A stretch of 64,000 nucleotides of DNA from Ereboglobus sp. PH5-10 (GTDB lineage: Bacteria; Verrucomicrobiota; Verrucomicrobiia; Opitutales; Opitutaceae). Positions 42,453 to 51,346 of this stretch are shown here, piece by piece (position 1 is the stretch's first letter; each line of letters begins with the position of its first letter). The translations under genes were made by a program, and so were the position numbers. The stretch spans positions 62,001-126,000 of the forward strand of contig NZ_JAQFIP010000004.1 in NCBI RefSeq assembly GCF_029504735.1. The letters run 5' to 3'. The notes under the pieces were generated by a model. It saw nothing but the letters and a program-made list of their open reading frames with translations. It had not been told where the DNA came from and made no database searches.

Positions 42453-44090
42453 ATGAAAAAGAAACCCGCCTCAAAAATGAAGACCGTCCTCCTCGTCGCC
42501 TCCGGCGACCTTCGCCAGTCCGCCAACGAAACCTGCTGGCCCGCGCAGGCCGCCATGGAAAAACAGCTCACCGCCTGCCTCGCCAAACTCGGTTGCAAAC
42601 TCTCGCGAGCGCATCCCTACAAACCCGCGCTCAAGCACGGCTTCATCGCCTCGCAAAGGGAGGGCATGGAGATTTTCGCCAGGCTCGACCCGAAGGCGCC
42701 GCTCATCGTCGCCGAGTCCGTGTGGCAGTATTCGCACCACGTGCTGCCGGGGCTCATCTCGCACCAGGGGCCGATCCTCACCGTCGCGAACTGGTCCGGC
42801 CAGTGGCCCGGCCTCGTCGGCATGCTCAACCTCAACGGCGGCCTCACCAAGGCCGGCAAAAAATATTCCACGCTCTGGAGCGAAAACTTCGACGACGAAT
42901 ATTTCCTCTCGCATCTCAAGGAGTGGCTCGCGACCGGCGTCACCAGGCACAAGACCTCGCACGTCAAGCCGCTCGCCAAATGCGCCGTGCCCGCGAAGGC
43001 GAGGGCCGTTGCGAAAAAAATCGCCGCCGATCTGCGCACGCGCAAATCGATCATGGGCGTTTTCGACGAGGGCTGCATGGGCATGTATAACGCGATCATT
43101 CCCGACGAGCTACTTTTCTCGACCGGCGTCTACAAGGAGCGCCTCTCGCAATCCGCGCTCTACTACGGCGCGACGCAGGTGAGCGACGCCGAGGCGCGCG
43201 AGGTTTTTAATTGGTATAGGAAAAAAGGCTTCACGTTCCACTTCGGCTCCGACGAGGAAAACGATCTCACCGAGAGCCAGGTCATCTGGCAGTGCAAAAT
43301 GTATATCGCCGCGTGCCGCATCGCCGACGAATTCGGCTGCGAGGCCATCGGCATCCAATACCAGCAGGGATTGAAGGACTTGATTCCCGCGTCCGATCTC
43401 GTCGAGGGCACGCTGAACAGCTCCGACCGCCCGCCGGTGAAAAACGCCGCGGGCAAGGTCATTCGCGCCGGCGAGCCGATTCCGCATTTCAACGAGGTTG
43501 ACGAGTGCGCCGGCCTCGACGGCTTGCTCACGAACCGCGTCCACAAGGCGCTCGACCAGCCCGTCGAAAACACGCTGCACGATCTTCGCTGGGGCGATTG
43601 GGACAAGAGCGGCACGGTCAAGGACTACGTGTGGGTGTATCTTATCTCCGGAGGCGCGCCCGCGGAGCACCACATCGGCGGCTGGGCTGGCAGCGACGGC
43701 TGGCGCCAAAGCAAGTGGTATTTCCGCCTCGGCGGCTCGACGCTGCGCGGCATCGCCAAGCCGGGTGAAATCGTCTGGAGCCGCGTGTTTGTTGAAAACG
43801 GAAAACTCAAAATGGACCTCGGCCGCGCAAAAGTCGTCGAGCTCCCCGCCGAGGAAACGCAGCGCCGCTGGGACGCCACCTCAAATGTGTGGCCGATCAT
43901 GCACGCCGTGACCTACGGTGTGACGCGCGACCAAATGATGGCCCGCCACAAGGCCAACCACATCCAAGTCGCCTACGCAAAATCCGCGAAGGACGCCGAC
44001 ATGGCGATGTATGCCAAAGCCGCGCTCGCCGCCGAACTCGGCATTGAAGTCAGCCTCTGCGGCACCAAGGCCAACGGAAAGGCGTTTTGA
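42453..44090 (+). CDS. L-fucose/L-arabinose isomerase family protein
   Basis: The 545-residue protein resembles fucose isomerases: [20 protein letters not shown] contains the metal-ligand Glu region, [19 protein letters not shown] and [15 protein letters not shown] the central Asp/Glu region, and [16 protein letters not shown] the C-terminal His ligand. The N-terminal [11 protein letters not shown] begins a Rossmann-like domain. A TTG at 42444 is also in frame, but ATG 42453 is normal. Such enzymes convert L-fucose or D-arabinose-type aldoses to ketoses. The rhamnulokinase-like gene at 18.8 kb could act on the product, but the two are not linked here. The gene ends at a very strong terminator. 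Confidence 0.78.
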   Translation: MKKKPASKMKTVLLVASGDLRQSANETCWPAQAAMEKQLTACLAKLGCKLSRAHPYKPALKHGFIASQREGMEIFARLDPKAPLIVAESVWQYSHHVLPGLISHQGPILTVANWSGQWPGLVGMLNLNGGLTKAGKKYSTLWSENFDDEYFLSHLKEWLATGVTRHKTSHVKPLAKCAVPAKARAVAKKIAADLRTRKSIMGVFDEGCMGMYNAIIPDELLFSTGVYKERLSQSALYYGATQVSDAEAREVFNWYRKKGFTFHFGSDEENDLTESQVIWQCKMYIAACRIADEFGCEAIGIQYQQGLKDLIPASDLVEGTLNSSDRPPVKNAAGKVIRAGEPIPHFNEVDECAGLDGLLTNRVHKALDQPVENTLHDLRWGDWDKSGTVKDYVWVYLISGGAPAEHHIGGWAGSDGWRQSKWYFRLGGSTLRGIAKPGEIVWSRVFVENGKLKMDLGRAKVVELPAEETQRRWDATSNVWPIMHAVTYGVTRDQMMARHKANHIQVAYAKSAKDADMAMYAKAALAAELGIEVSLCGTKANGKAF

Positions 44091-44123
44091 TACGCAGAAA
44101 TATATAACAGTATATAATACAGT

Positions 44124-44153
44124 AAAACGGACGCATGAAAATGCGTCCGTTTT
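44124..44153 (+). terminator. Rho-independent terminator of the fucose-isomerase-like gene
   Basis: AAAACGGACGCAT (44124-44136) pairs perfectly with ATGCGTCCGTTTT (44141-44153) around a GAAA tetraloop; more T follow. It lies 33 bases after the stop codon. Confidence 0.95.
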
Positions 44154-44240
44154 TGTAAGCGCGCGCTTTGCGCGCGAAACGGAAAGGGTGTAATTGCGAT
44201 TGGTGGCAGTTTGGAGGAATACGCGACGAAGCGGGATTAT

Positions 44241-44365
44241 TTTGGAGTGCGGTGGCAGAGGGAGCGCAAGCGACCGGCGACACCGCTTTGAATAGCGTAA
44301 GATTTTCACCGGACGCAAATCGTTCAAGGCGGTGTCGCCGCTTCGCTTTGCCACCGCACTCCAAA
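44241..44365. repeat. 125-bp imperfect palindromic element in a gene-free gap
   Basis: TTTGGAGTGCGGTGGCA at 44241-44257 is matched by its inverse at 44349-44365, and CGGCGACACCGC recurs further in on both sides. The two arms differ by several small indels. It occupies about a third of the 391-base gap between the isomerase-like and DUF2238 genes. I see no gene in the rest of this gap. The shape is that of a MITE- or REP-like mobile element without a transposase. Confidence 0.75.
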
Positions 44366-44481
44366 GGATGGTTTCTTTGCGCTTTGTCACCATTCGCAAT
44401 TACACCCGAACGAAAAGATAAAAAAATCGCGCCGCTCGACACGCGCCGTTGATCTGCTTCACTTTCGCGAATCACAAACAC

Positions 44482-45168
44482 ATGAGCACACCGGCATTTC
44501 GTTCGCGCTATATTTTGGCGCTCCTTCTGATGTTTATCGCCGTCACGGTGCGATCGGGCATTGGCGCGCATTATCCGCAGGATTGGATTCTTGAAAACGG
44601 ACTCGTTTTTATACTGATCGTTTTGTTCATGGTGTTTCGCCGGCGGTTTTTATCCATCTTTTCGCTCACCAGCTGGACGGTGCTTTTTGTGTTTTTCTGC
44701 ATCAACGCAATCGGCGCGCACTGGACTTACTCCGAGGTGCCCTACCGCGAATGGTGGGCGTCGATCACCGGCGCCCCCCTGCCCCACGATGGTGTTTGGC
44801 CCGGGCGCAACCACTTCGATCGCATGGTGCATTTTCTTTACGGGCTCCTGTTTCTAGCGCCCATACGCGAATTCATGACGGCGGTTTCGCCCATCAAGCG
44901 CGGCTTTTGGAGCCACTTCGTGCCGCTCAATCTTATCATGTCCACATCAATGGTTTACGAACTCATAGAGTGGGCCGCGGCCGAGGTTTTCGGCAGCGAA
45001 CTCGGCCTCGCCTACAACGGCTCCCAAGGCGACATCTGGGACGCGCAGAAAGACATGATGCTGGCCACTTTGGGCGCGTTGATTGCCACGCTCGTCCTGT
45101 GGCGGATCGAAAAACGCAAGTCTTTAACCGCTGCAAAACCATTGATTTCCACCCACCAAGACGCTTGA
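44482..45168 (+). CDS. DUF2238/YjdF-like integral membrane protein
   Basis: The 228-residue protein has about six hydrophobic helices (ILALLLMFIAVTV, FILIVLFMVF, LTSWTVLFVFFCINAIG, FLYGLLFLAPIREFM and MMLATLGALIATLVL). The conserved family segments GAHWTYSEVPY, GRNHFDRMVHFLYG, MVYELIEWAAAEVFG and YNGSQGDIWDAQKDM are clear (PF09997, DUF2238). The polar His/Asp/Glu pattern inside the membrane is suggestive of metal binding or transport, but function is unknown. Start 44482 gives the standard N-terminus. It ends 108 bases before rpmF. Confidence 0.82.
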   Translation: MSTPAFRSRYILALLLMFIAVTVRSGIGAHYPQDWILENGLVFILIVLFMVFRRRFLSIFSLTSWTVLFVFFCINAIGAHWTYSEVPYREWWASITGAPLPHDGVWPGRNHFDRMVHFLYGLLFLAPIREFMTAVSPIKRGFWSHFVPLNLIMSTSMVYELIEWAAAEVFGSELGLAYNGSQGDIWDAQKDMMLATLGALIATLVLWRIEKRKSLTAAKPLISTHQDA

Positions 45169-45276
45169 CGCCGCGGCTTCGCGCCTTTTACTCCCTCGCC
45201 TTCACACAACTTCCAAGCGCCCGGAAAACTTCCGCGCCCTCTTACAAAACACTCAACGACCAACCCACTTTTCATC

Positions 45277-45456
45277 ATGGCTAATCCGAAACGCAAACAA
45301 TCCAAGCGTCGCAGCGCGCTCCGTCGCTCCGCCAACGCCTTCAAGGCTCCGCAATACGCGACCGACCCGACCGACGGCACCGCGTTCCGCCCCCACCGCG
45401 TCAACCCGAACAACGGCATGTATCGCGGCCGTCAAGTCCTCAACGTCGAGGTCTGA
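45277..45456 (+). CDS. rpmF: 50S ribosomal protein L32
   Basis: The 59-residue basic protein begins MANPKRKQSKRRSALRRSAN and contains the L32 pattern of Lys/Arg-rich helix followed by a short beta-hairpin region (TAFRPHRVNPNNGMYRGRQV). It lacks the Cys-type zinc ribbon, as in many L32 forms. rpmF-plsX-fabH is a well-known gene order linking ribosome supply to fatty-acid and phospholipid synthesis; plsX follows after 32 bases. The DUF177 (YceD) gene usually before rpmF is missing here; a DUF2238 membrane gene precedes it. Confidence 0.96.
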   Translation: MANPKRKQSKRRSALRRSANAFKAPQYATDPTDGTAFRPHRVNPNNGMYRGRQVLNVEV

Positions 45457-45488
45457 CCCGCGACTTTTCGCAACTCCATCCGCCTGCG

Positions 45489-46595
45489 ATGGAAGCCGCA
45501 ATTCCCACGGCAGCGCAAACTGTGCCGCCCATAGAGCGCGTCAACCGCATAGCAGTGGACGCGATGGGGGGTGACCTCGGCCCAGCCGAAGTCGTTGCCG
45601 CCGTTAAGCTCGCCCTGGCCGAGTTTCCCGACATCTCGCCCGTCACCCTCGTCGGCGACGAGGCAATCGTGCGCAAACACGTCGCCGAGGCCGGCCTCGA
45701 CAACCACCCCAAGCTCTCCTATTTCCACGCATCGGAAGTTATCACCATGGACGACAAGCCCCTCGTCGTCCTGAAAAAGAAAAAAGACGCCTCGACCATT
45801 CGCGCCATCGAACTCGTCAAGCTCGGGGCCGCCCGCGCCGTCGTCAGTTGCGCCAACACCGGCTGCCTCGTCGGCGCGAGCATCATCAAGCTCCGCACGC
45901 TCAAGGGCGCGGATCGCGCCGCGCTCTCCGCCATCATCCCGCGCGACGGCGGCCACTTTGTTCTCATCGACGCCGGGGCCAACCCCGAGGCAAAACCCGG
46001 GCACCTCGTGCACAACGCCATCATGGGCTCGCACTTTTCGCGCCTCGAATTCGGCATCGAAAAACCGCGCGTCGGACTGCTCACCATCGGCACCGAGGAA
46101 GGCAAGGGCAACGCTCTCATCACACAAACCCACGAGGCGCTCAAACGCCTCGGCGACCTCATCAACTACGCCGGCCCCGTCGAAGGCTTCCAAATCTTCA
46201 CGAACGGCGGCGAACACCGACAAGCCATCGACGTCGTCGTTTGCGACGGCTTTGTCGGCAACATCTGTCTCAAAAGCTGGGAATCACTCGCCAAATTTTT
46301 CACAACCGAACTCAAATGCAACCTCATGGCCAACCCCGTTCGCAAACTCGGGGCGCTCCTCGCCAAAGGCGCCTTCGGAGAACTCCGCGAACGCGTGAAG
46401 CCCGAACGCTACGGCGGCGCGCCGCTCCTCGGCGTCAAGGGGGTTGTGGTCAAAGCTCACGGCTCGGCAAACCGCCAGGCCCTCAAAAATGCGATCTTCG
46501 ATGCAAGCGAGATGATCAAAACCGACATCAACCAGCTCATCGAAAACGACATCGCGCGGGCGCAAGCCCTCATTGAAAACGCCGGCGAAGCCTGA
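45489..46595 (+). CDS. plsX: Phosphate acyltransferase PlsX
   Basis: PlsX makes acyl-phosphate from acyl-ACP for phosphatidic-acid synthesis. The 368-residue protein has the family opening RIAVDAMGGDLGPAEVVAAV and the segments VSCANTGCLVGASI (active-site loop), IDAGANPEAKPGHLVHNAIM, GLLTIGTEEGKGNALI and VVVCDGFVGNICLKSWE. It lies in rpmF-plsX-fabH order and is likely co-transcribed with both neighbours. The C-terminus (MIKTDINQLIENDIARAQAL) is usual. Confidence 0.96.
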   Translation: MEAAIPTAAQTVPPIERVNRIAVDAMGGDLGPAEVVAAVKLALAEFPDISPVTLVGDEAIVRKHVAEAGLDNHPKLSYFHASEVITMDDKPLVVLKKKKDASTIRAIELVKLGAARAVVSCANTGCLVGASIIKLRTLKGADRAALSAIIPRDGGHFVLIDAGANPEAKPGHLVHNAIMGSHFSRLEFGIEKPRVGLLTIGTEEGKGNALITQTHEALKRLGDLINYAGPVEGFQIFTNGGEHRQAIDVVVCDGFVGNICLKSWESLAKFFTTELKCNLMANPVRKLGALLAKGAFGELRERVKPERYGGAPLLGVKGVVVKAHGSANRQALKNAIFDASEMIKTDINQLIENDIARAQALIENAGEA

Positions 46596-46693
46596 GCGCG
46601 ACGCGGCCGCGGTGCCATCACACCGAATGAGCGCGCCCGCGCCCAACTGCGAATTGTAATCCGTAAACCGCAAACTTTACCAACGCACCCTCC

Positions 46694-47797
46694 ATGCCCG
46701 ACGCCAACAACAACACCGCCGCCTACGCCAGCCAAACGCCCCTCGAGGCCGCCATCGCCCGCGGCGCCATCGCCATCCTCGGCACCGGCTCTTGCGCCCC
46801 GGCAAACATCATCACCAACAACGAGCTCGCCCGCCGCGGCCTCGACACCACCGACGAGTGGATACGCACCCGCACCGGCATCTCATCCCGCCACGTCGCA
46901 TCGGAAGGCGAGGCCACCTCCGACTTCGCCGCCGTCGCCGGCCGCCGCGCCCTCACCGACGCCGGGCTCACCCCCGCCGACATCGACCTCGTGATCGTCG
47001 CCACCCTCACCCCCGACCTCCGCATGCCCGCCTGCGCCACCCTCGTGATGCAGAAACTCGGCATCAAAAACGGCACCCCCGGTTTCGACCTCAACGCCGC
47101 CTGCACCGGCTTCCTCTACGCCCTCGACACCGCCTGGGCCATGCTCTCCAGCGGCCGCTACAAACACGCCCTCATCATCGGCGCCGAAAAAATCTCCTCC
47201 ATCCTTGACTGGAAGGACCGCAACACCTGCGTGCTCTTCGGCGACGGCGCCGGCGCCGCAGTCCTCGGCAAAACCCGCGCCCGCCGCGCCACCTTCGCCG
47301 GCCTGCACTTTTCCCCAAAACGCGCCCACACCCTCCCCCCCGAAATCCTCGGCGTGCGCCTCTACTGCACCCCCGACACCGAACTCCTCCGCATCCCCGT
47401 CGGCGGCTCGCTGCGCCCCCTCACCCCGGAAAACCACGCCGAACGCCAGCACTACATCCAGATGCACGGCAAGGAAGTCTTCAAAATCGCCGTCCGTGAA
47501 ATGGAACGCGCCGCGCGTGAAATTTTGGAACAACACAACCTGGCCACCGATCAAATCTCCCTTGTCATTCCGCACCAGGCGAACCACCGCATCATTGATG
47601 CCATCGCCAGAAATCTCAACTACACCCGCGACCGCGTTTACGTGAACCTCGACCGCTACGGCAACACCTCCGCCGCCTCCATCCCCATCGCGCTCGACGA
47701 GGCGCGCCGCTCCGGACGCGTCCACCCGGGCGACCTGACACTTTTTCTCGCATTCGGAGCGGGCTTGACCTATGGCTCCGCTCTTGTTCGCTGGTAA
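46694..47797 (+). CDS. fabH: 3-oxoacyl-ACP synthase III
   Basis: FabH starts fatty-acid synthesis by condensing acetyl-CoA with malonyl-ACP. The 367-residue protein has the active-site Cys in FDLNAACTGFLYALDTAW, the His of the catalytic triad in LVIPHQANHRIIDAIARNL and the Asn in DRYGNTSAASIPIALDEA. IATLTPD-like VIVATLTPDLRMPACATLV is the usual N-terminal half motif. The N-terminus carries about 20 extra residues (DANNNTAAYASQTPLEAAI) before the fold. It follows plsX after 98 bases. Confidence 0.95.
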   Translation: MPDANNNTAAYASQTPLEAAIARGAIAILGTGSCAPANIITNNELARRGLDTTDEWIRTRTGISSRHVASEGEATSDFAAVAGRRALTDAGLTPADIDLVIVATLTPDLRMPACATLVMQKLGIKNGTPGFDLNAACTGFLYALDTAWAMLSSGRYKHALIIGAEKISSILDWKDRNTCVLFGDGAGAAVLGKTRARRATFAGLHFSPKRAHTLPPEILGVRLYCTPDTELLRIPVGGSLRPLTPENHAERQHYIQMHGKEVFKIAVREMERAAREILEQHNLATDQISLVIPHQANHRIIDAIARNLNYTRDRVYVNLDRYGNTSAASIPIALDEARRSGRVHPGDLTLFLAFGAGLTYGSALVRW

Positions 47798-47809
47798 TCC
47801 ACTCTCAAC

Positions 47810-48856
47810 ATGTCCAACCACACCGCCACACGCCTCCGCACGCTTCTTGCCCTCGCACTCATCACCCTCATCGCAGCGCCCCTCGGCATCGCCGCCGACC
47901 TCGTGTGGACACCCGAAACCGGTTGGAAATCCGAAGGCGGCATCCTTACCGGACTCACCGGCCCCGATGGACGCAACGCCCTCGCCCTCATGAACGCCGC
48001 GCGCAAGGAGGAGGAGGCCGGCAAGACCAAGGACGCCATTAAAAGTTACGAACGCGTTGGCAAACGCTACGGCAATTCCATCTACGCCCCCGAGGCCATG
48101 TATCGCGCCGCCACGCTCCGCTTTGAGAGAAACGAATTTCCAAAAGCCTTCACCGACTACCAGACCGTTGTCAGCCGCTACCCCAACACCACCCGATTCA
48201 ACCAGATCATCGGCGAGCAATACATAATCGCCGCCGCCTACCTCAACGGCGCCCGCAGCCCATTCCTCTGGATATTCCCCGGCTTCACCAACCGCGAAAA
48301 AGCCATCCAGTATTTTGAGACCATCCTCTTCAACGCCCCCTATTCCGAATACGCCCCGCTCTGCCTCATGCACATCGCCGCCGGCCACCAGCGCATCGGC
48401 AACACCAACGAATCCCTCTACGCCCTCGACCGCCTCATCAACAACTACGGCCACAGCACCCTCACGCCCGAGGCCTACATCAAAATCGCCGACATCTACG
48501 CCTCGCTCGTTGACGGCGCCGATTACGACCAGGGCGCGACCAAGGAAGCCGTCACCTACTACGAGGATTTCATGATCCTCTATCCCAACGACCCCCACAT
48601 CATCCAAGCGGAAAAAGGCCTTCGCAAGATGAAGGAAATCATGGCCCAGAGCAAAATTAACATCGCCGATTTCTACTTCAAGAAACGCGCCAACTACAAA
48701 GCCGCGCGCGTGTTCTACAACGAAGCCATCACCGTCTTCCCCGATTCCGACATCGCCGCCCGCGCGCGCAAACGCCTGGAGGAAGTCGAAGTCGCCGCCG
48801 CCAAGGCCACCCAAACCCCCAAGAAAAAGAAAAGGAAGTTCCTGGGTATTTTCTGA
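47810..48856 (+). CDS. BamD-like secreted TPR protein
   Basis: The 348-residue protein has a signal-like N-terminus (LLALALITLIAAPLGIAA; no clear lipobox Cys) and then TPR-type repeats: ALMNAARKEEEAGKTKDAIK, YAPEAMYRAATLRFERNEFP, YAPLCLMHIAAGHQRIGNTN and YKAARVFYNEAITVFPDSD. The arrangement of five repeats with short helices is like BamD/outer-membrane assembly lipoproteins. Since the usual lipidation Cys is not visible, the protein may be periplasmic. It sits 12 bases after fabH, probably in the same transcript. Ends in a basic KKKKRKFLGIF tail. Confidence 0.78.
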   Translation: MSNHTATRLRTLLALALITLIAAPLGIAADLVWTPETGWKSEGGILTGLTGPDGRNALALMNAARKEEEAGKTKDAIKSYERVGKRYGNSIYAPEAMYRAATLRFERNEFPKAFTDYQTVVSRYPNTTRFNQIIGEQYIIAAAYLNGARSPFLWIFPGFTNREKAIQYFETILFNAPYSEYAPLCLMHIAAGHQRIGNTNESLYALDRLINNYGHSTLTPEAYIKIADIYASLVDGADYDQGATKEAVTYYEDFMILYPNDPHIIQAEKGLRKMKEIMAQSKINIADFYFKKRANYKAARVFYNEAITVFPDSDIAARARKRLEEVEVAAAKATQTPKKKKRKFLGIF

Positions 48857-49263
48857 GCCCAAAAACGATTTTCAACTCCCGCACACGAACCCCATCGGTC
48901 CCATTGACCGCATGGGGTTCATGGTTTTGCGGCTCCTTGAAACTTGGGATTCGGGTATTCGAAACCGTTATCTCTACTCCGTATCGTTTATGTTGATGAT
49001 CGCGCACAAACACGATTCATCAACAAAGGCCGTCTGGGACATTGTGGCGCATCGGTGTTGTCACACTGTGCGCGGACGTCCCGCGTTTTTTACGGTTCGG
49101 CATGGGCAACCAATATTTTCCCCATGCGTCCAGCATATCGCTTGCCTGAATCGTCATGGCATAAAGACTGCAACAGCCAAAAACGACAATCGACACACTC
49201 ACCCATCGAATCTCTTTTCATATCGCGCTCACCACACAATTTAGAACATTTTTTGAATCCTTC
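48857..49263. other. Gene-free gap before mcsA, with one hairpin
   Basis: No convincing gene is seen here. A 14-bp stem with one bulge (48887-48900 with 48906-48920) follows the TPR gene and may end its transcript. The rest is of mixed composition and includes AT-richer sequence near 49190-49260, leading into the mcsA promoter. An open frame across 48912-49244 has no family features and a composition unlike the neighbouring genes. Confidence 0.6.
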
Positions 49264-49294
49264 TTGTCGATACCATCGACAAACGTGTTATATT
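49264..49294 (+). promoter_or_regulatory. mcsA promoter with overlapping palindrome
   Basis: TTGTCGAT (49264-49271) and ATCGACAA (49275-49282) are a perfect inverted repeat with a three-base centre. A TATATT (-10-like) lies at 49289-49294, and TTGTCG at 49264-49269 could serve as -35, with a 19-base spacer. The expected transcription start falls on or within two bases of the mcsA ATG (49301), so the mRNA would be leaderless. The palindrome is well placed to be a repressor operator. Confidence 0.6.
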
Positions 49295-49300
49295 CCAATC

Positions 49301-49828
49301 ATGGCCAATCAGCTCAAATGCGTCTCCTGCGGAAAACCCGCAACCGTGCACTTTACTCAAATCCTTAACAATAAAGTGCATAAGGTCGATCTCTGCGAGG
49401 CGTGCGCCCAGGAAAAAGGCATCACCACACTCGCAGGATTTGAGCTCCCCCTCGATCTTTTCCCGCCCAAGGCCACATCCGAACCGACTGCCTCCGCTCC
49501 CGAATCAGGCCTCACGCTTCGTTGCGAAAAATGCGGCTTCACCGAGGCCGACTTCAAGAAAACGGGCCGCTTCGGCTGCCCCCACTGTTACGAAACCTTC
49601 AAACAAATGCTCGGCCCCATGCTCGACGGCATGCACAAGGGCACCGCGCACACCGGCAAGGTTCCCCGCCACGCCGCCGCGCGCAAGGAATACCACGACC
49701 GCCTTTCACAACTCGAACTCACACTGGCCAGCGCCATCAAGGACGAACGCTACGAGGACGCTGCCCGCTACCGCGATGAAATCGCCCAAGTCAAACAAAC
49801 CTACGGGAAACAGGAAGCCGCGAGCTAA
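49301..49828 (+). CDS. mcsA: Zinc-binding protein-arginine-kinase activator McsA
   Basis: McsA activates the protein arginine kinase McsB. The 175-residue protein has two zinc sites, CVSCGKPATVHF with LCEACAQEKG, and CEKCGFTEADFK with FGCPHCYETFK, followed by an acidic/basic C-terminal UVR-type helix pair (LSQLELTLASAIKDERYEDA). The longer frame upstream is not coding; the start at 49301 has the standard MANQLKCVSCGK N-terminus. It is the first gene of the mcsA-mcsB-lipoprotein-clpC group. A palindrome and -10-like sequence lie directly upstream, and no Shine-Dalgarno is seen. Confidence 0.9.
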   Translation: MANQLKCVSCGKPATVHFTQILNNKVHKVDLCEACAQEKGITTLAGFELPLDLFPPKATSEPTASAPESGLTLRCEKCGFTEADFKKTGRFGCPHCYETFKQMLGPMLDGMHKGTAHTGKVPRHAAARKEYHDRLSQLELTLASAIKDERYEDAARYRDEIAQVKQTYGKQEAAS

Positions 49829-49859
49829 GACCGCGAAGGCCGCCGCGACCGCCAAACCA

Positions 49860-50984
49860 ATGACGTTTGGCAGTCTCATCGCCACGCCGTCCGACCTCAC
49901 CGACACCGCCTCCAGCAAATGCGCCATCGTCATGATGACGCGCATCCGCCTCGCGCGCAATCTCGCCTCCCACCGCTTCCCCGGACGCGCCAGCCCCGAC
50001 GAACGCGCCGAAATCCGCGCCGCATGCCGGCAAACCATCGGCAGCCTCCCGTTGATGCAACCGGCCTACGACCTCGCGATCTCCGACCTCTCCGACCTTC
50101 AGAAACAAATCCTCGTCGAACGCCACCTCATCTCGCGCGAGCTCTCCGCCTCGCCCGACGGCGCCGCCGCCATGATCAGCGGCGATCAAACCTGCTCCGT
50201 CATGATCAACGAGGAGGATCACCTGCGCATCCAGTTTCTCCGCGCCGGCTTCCAGCTCAAAAAAACCTGGGCCGCCATCAACGCCTTCGACACCGCCATC
50301 GAGGACGCGCTCGAATACGCCTTCTCGCCCACCCTCGGCTACCTCACCGCCTGCCCGACCAACGTCGGCACCGGCCTACGCGCCTCCGCCATGATGCACC
50401 TCCCCGCCCTCGTCATCGGCGGTCACATGGAAAAAGTCGTCCGCGCCGTCAACCAGCTCGGCATCGTCGTGCGCGGCCAGTTCGGCGAAGGCTCCGACGC
50501 CTCTGGCTCCATCTTCCAAATCTCCAACCAAACCACGCTCGGCGAATCCGAGGAGCAAATCATCAAGCGCCTCTCCGCCGTGCTCAGCTCCATCGTCGAG
50601 CACGAGCTCAACGCCCGCGCCCGCCTCATCGAAAACGACTCCTCCAAACTCTTCGACAAAATCGGCCGCGCCTACGGCATCCTCCAAAACGCGCACCTGC
50701 TCACCTCCAGCGAGGCGATGAACCTCCTCTCGCTCGTGCGCCTCGGCATCGACCTCGGCATCTTCCCCGACTCGGGACGCCCGCTCGTCGACCGCCTCTT
50801 TATCGAAAGCCAGCCCGGCCACATCCAGAACAACGCAGGCCAGGCCCAAATCGAACCCGCCCTCCGCGACACGCTCCGCGCCGCCCAAACCCGCGCCGCC
50901 TTCGCCGACTTCGCGCCGCCCAACTTCATTCCCGCCATCGAAGAGCCGCCGCCCGAACCCGACACCGCCCCCTCGCAAAACTAA
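49860..50984 (+). CDS. mcsB: Protein arginine kinase McsB
   Basis: McsB phosphorylates arginine residues and so marks proteins for ClpC-ClpP degradation. The 374-residue protein is a phosphagen-kinase-type enzyme: the ATP-binding motif MMTRIRLARNLASHRFPG, the catalytic acidic/His segment MINEEDHLRIQFLRAGF, the catalytic Cys in YLTACPTNVGTGLRASAM, and FGEGSDASGSIFQISNQTTL. It starts at 49860, 31 bases after mcsA, in a different frame. The C-terminus ends in an acidic Pro-rich tail. It is mainly known from Firmicutes; here it accompanies clpC but no ctsR repressor gene is adjacent. Confidence 0.94.
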   Translation: MTFGSLIATPSDLTDTASSKCAIVMMTRIRLARNLASHRFPGRASPDERAEIRAACRQTIGSLPLMQPAYDLAISDLSDLQKQILVERHLISRELSASPDGAAAMISGDQTCSVMINEEDHLRIQFLRAGFQLKKTWAAINAFDTAIEDALEYAFSPTLGYLTACPTNVGTGLRASAMMHLPALVIGGHMEKVVRAVNQLGIVVRGQFGEGSDASGSIFQISNQTTLGESEEQIIKRLSAVLSSIVEHELNARARLIENDSSKLFDKIGRAYGILQNAHLLTSSEAMNLLSLVRLGIDLGIFPDSGRPLVDRLFIESQPGHIQNNAGQAQIEPALRDTLRAAQTRAAFADFAPPNFIPAIEEPPPEPDTAPSQN

Positions 50985-50994
50985 CCTCACCACC

Positions 50995-51255
50995 ATGAAA
51001 ACCAGCGCCATCATCATGCTTCTCGTTGTCGGCACGCTCGCCGCCGGTTGTATCGGCGCGCCGCGCGCCGCAACCACACCCGAGGCATCCCAACTTGCGG
51101 AAGCGGCGGCCTTCGTGGACAATGCCGCGCGCGCGGAAAAAGCAACAAGCCGAGGCCGAAACCTTGAAGAAACAATCACCCGCCTGGCAATTCGTCGAAG
51201 TTTTCGCACAAGCCCTGCAACTCGCCCTGAAATAGCCAATCCTTTTCACCAATAA
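50995..51255 (+). CDS. Small lipoprotein between mcsB and clpC, probably frameshifted
   Basis: The 86-residue reading has a lipoprotein signal with lipobox (MLLVVGTLAAGC, Cys-19). After residue about 47 (DNAARAEK) the reading turns Arg-rich and unlike a protein. The +1 frame from there (51133-51235) instead reads KKQQAEAETLKKQSPAWQFV followed by a normal amphipathic end FAQALQLALK, with GC-rich third positions. The switch falls at a CGCGCGCG tract followed by AAAAA (51127-51141). A two-base loss there would explain it. The intact gene may be a short Lys/Gln-rich lipoprotein of about 80 residues. Function unknown. Confidence 0.5.
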   Translation: MKTSAIIMLLVVGTLAAGCIGAPRAATTPEASQLAEAAAFVDNAARAEKATSRGRNLEETITRLAIRRSFRTSPATRPEIANPFHQ

Positions 51256-51309
51256 CACGCGCGAGCAAAACCATACGCCACAGATTTCCCCTTAGGAGCA
51301 GCGGCTCCC

Positions 51310-51344
51310 AATCGAAAATCCAAAATCCAAAATCGAAAATTTCA
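51310..51344. repeat. Five heptamer repeats before clpC
   Basis: Units AATCGAA, AATCCAA, AATCCAA, AATCGAA and AATTTCA run to two bases before the clpC ATG (51347). They replace any Shine-Dalgarno sequence. Confidence 0.85.
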
Positions 51345-51346
51345 GC

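Noticed and set aside
46883-48862. 659-residue open frame on the minus strand
   Set aside because: It runs antisense through fabH and the TPR gene and is Gly/Val-rich without motifs, as expected for a mirror of GC-rich genes.
48912-49244. 110-residue open frame before mcsA
   Set aside because: Mixed composition, His/Arg/Cys-rich with no domain, and it overlaps the hairpin after the TPR gene.
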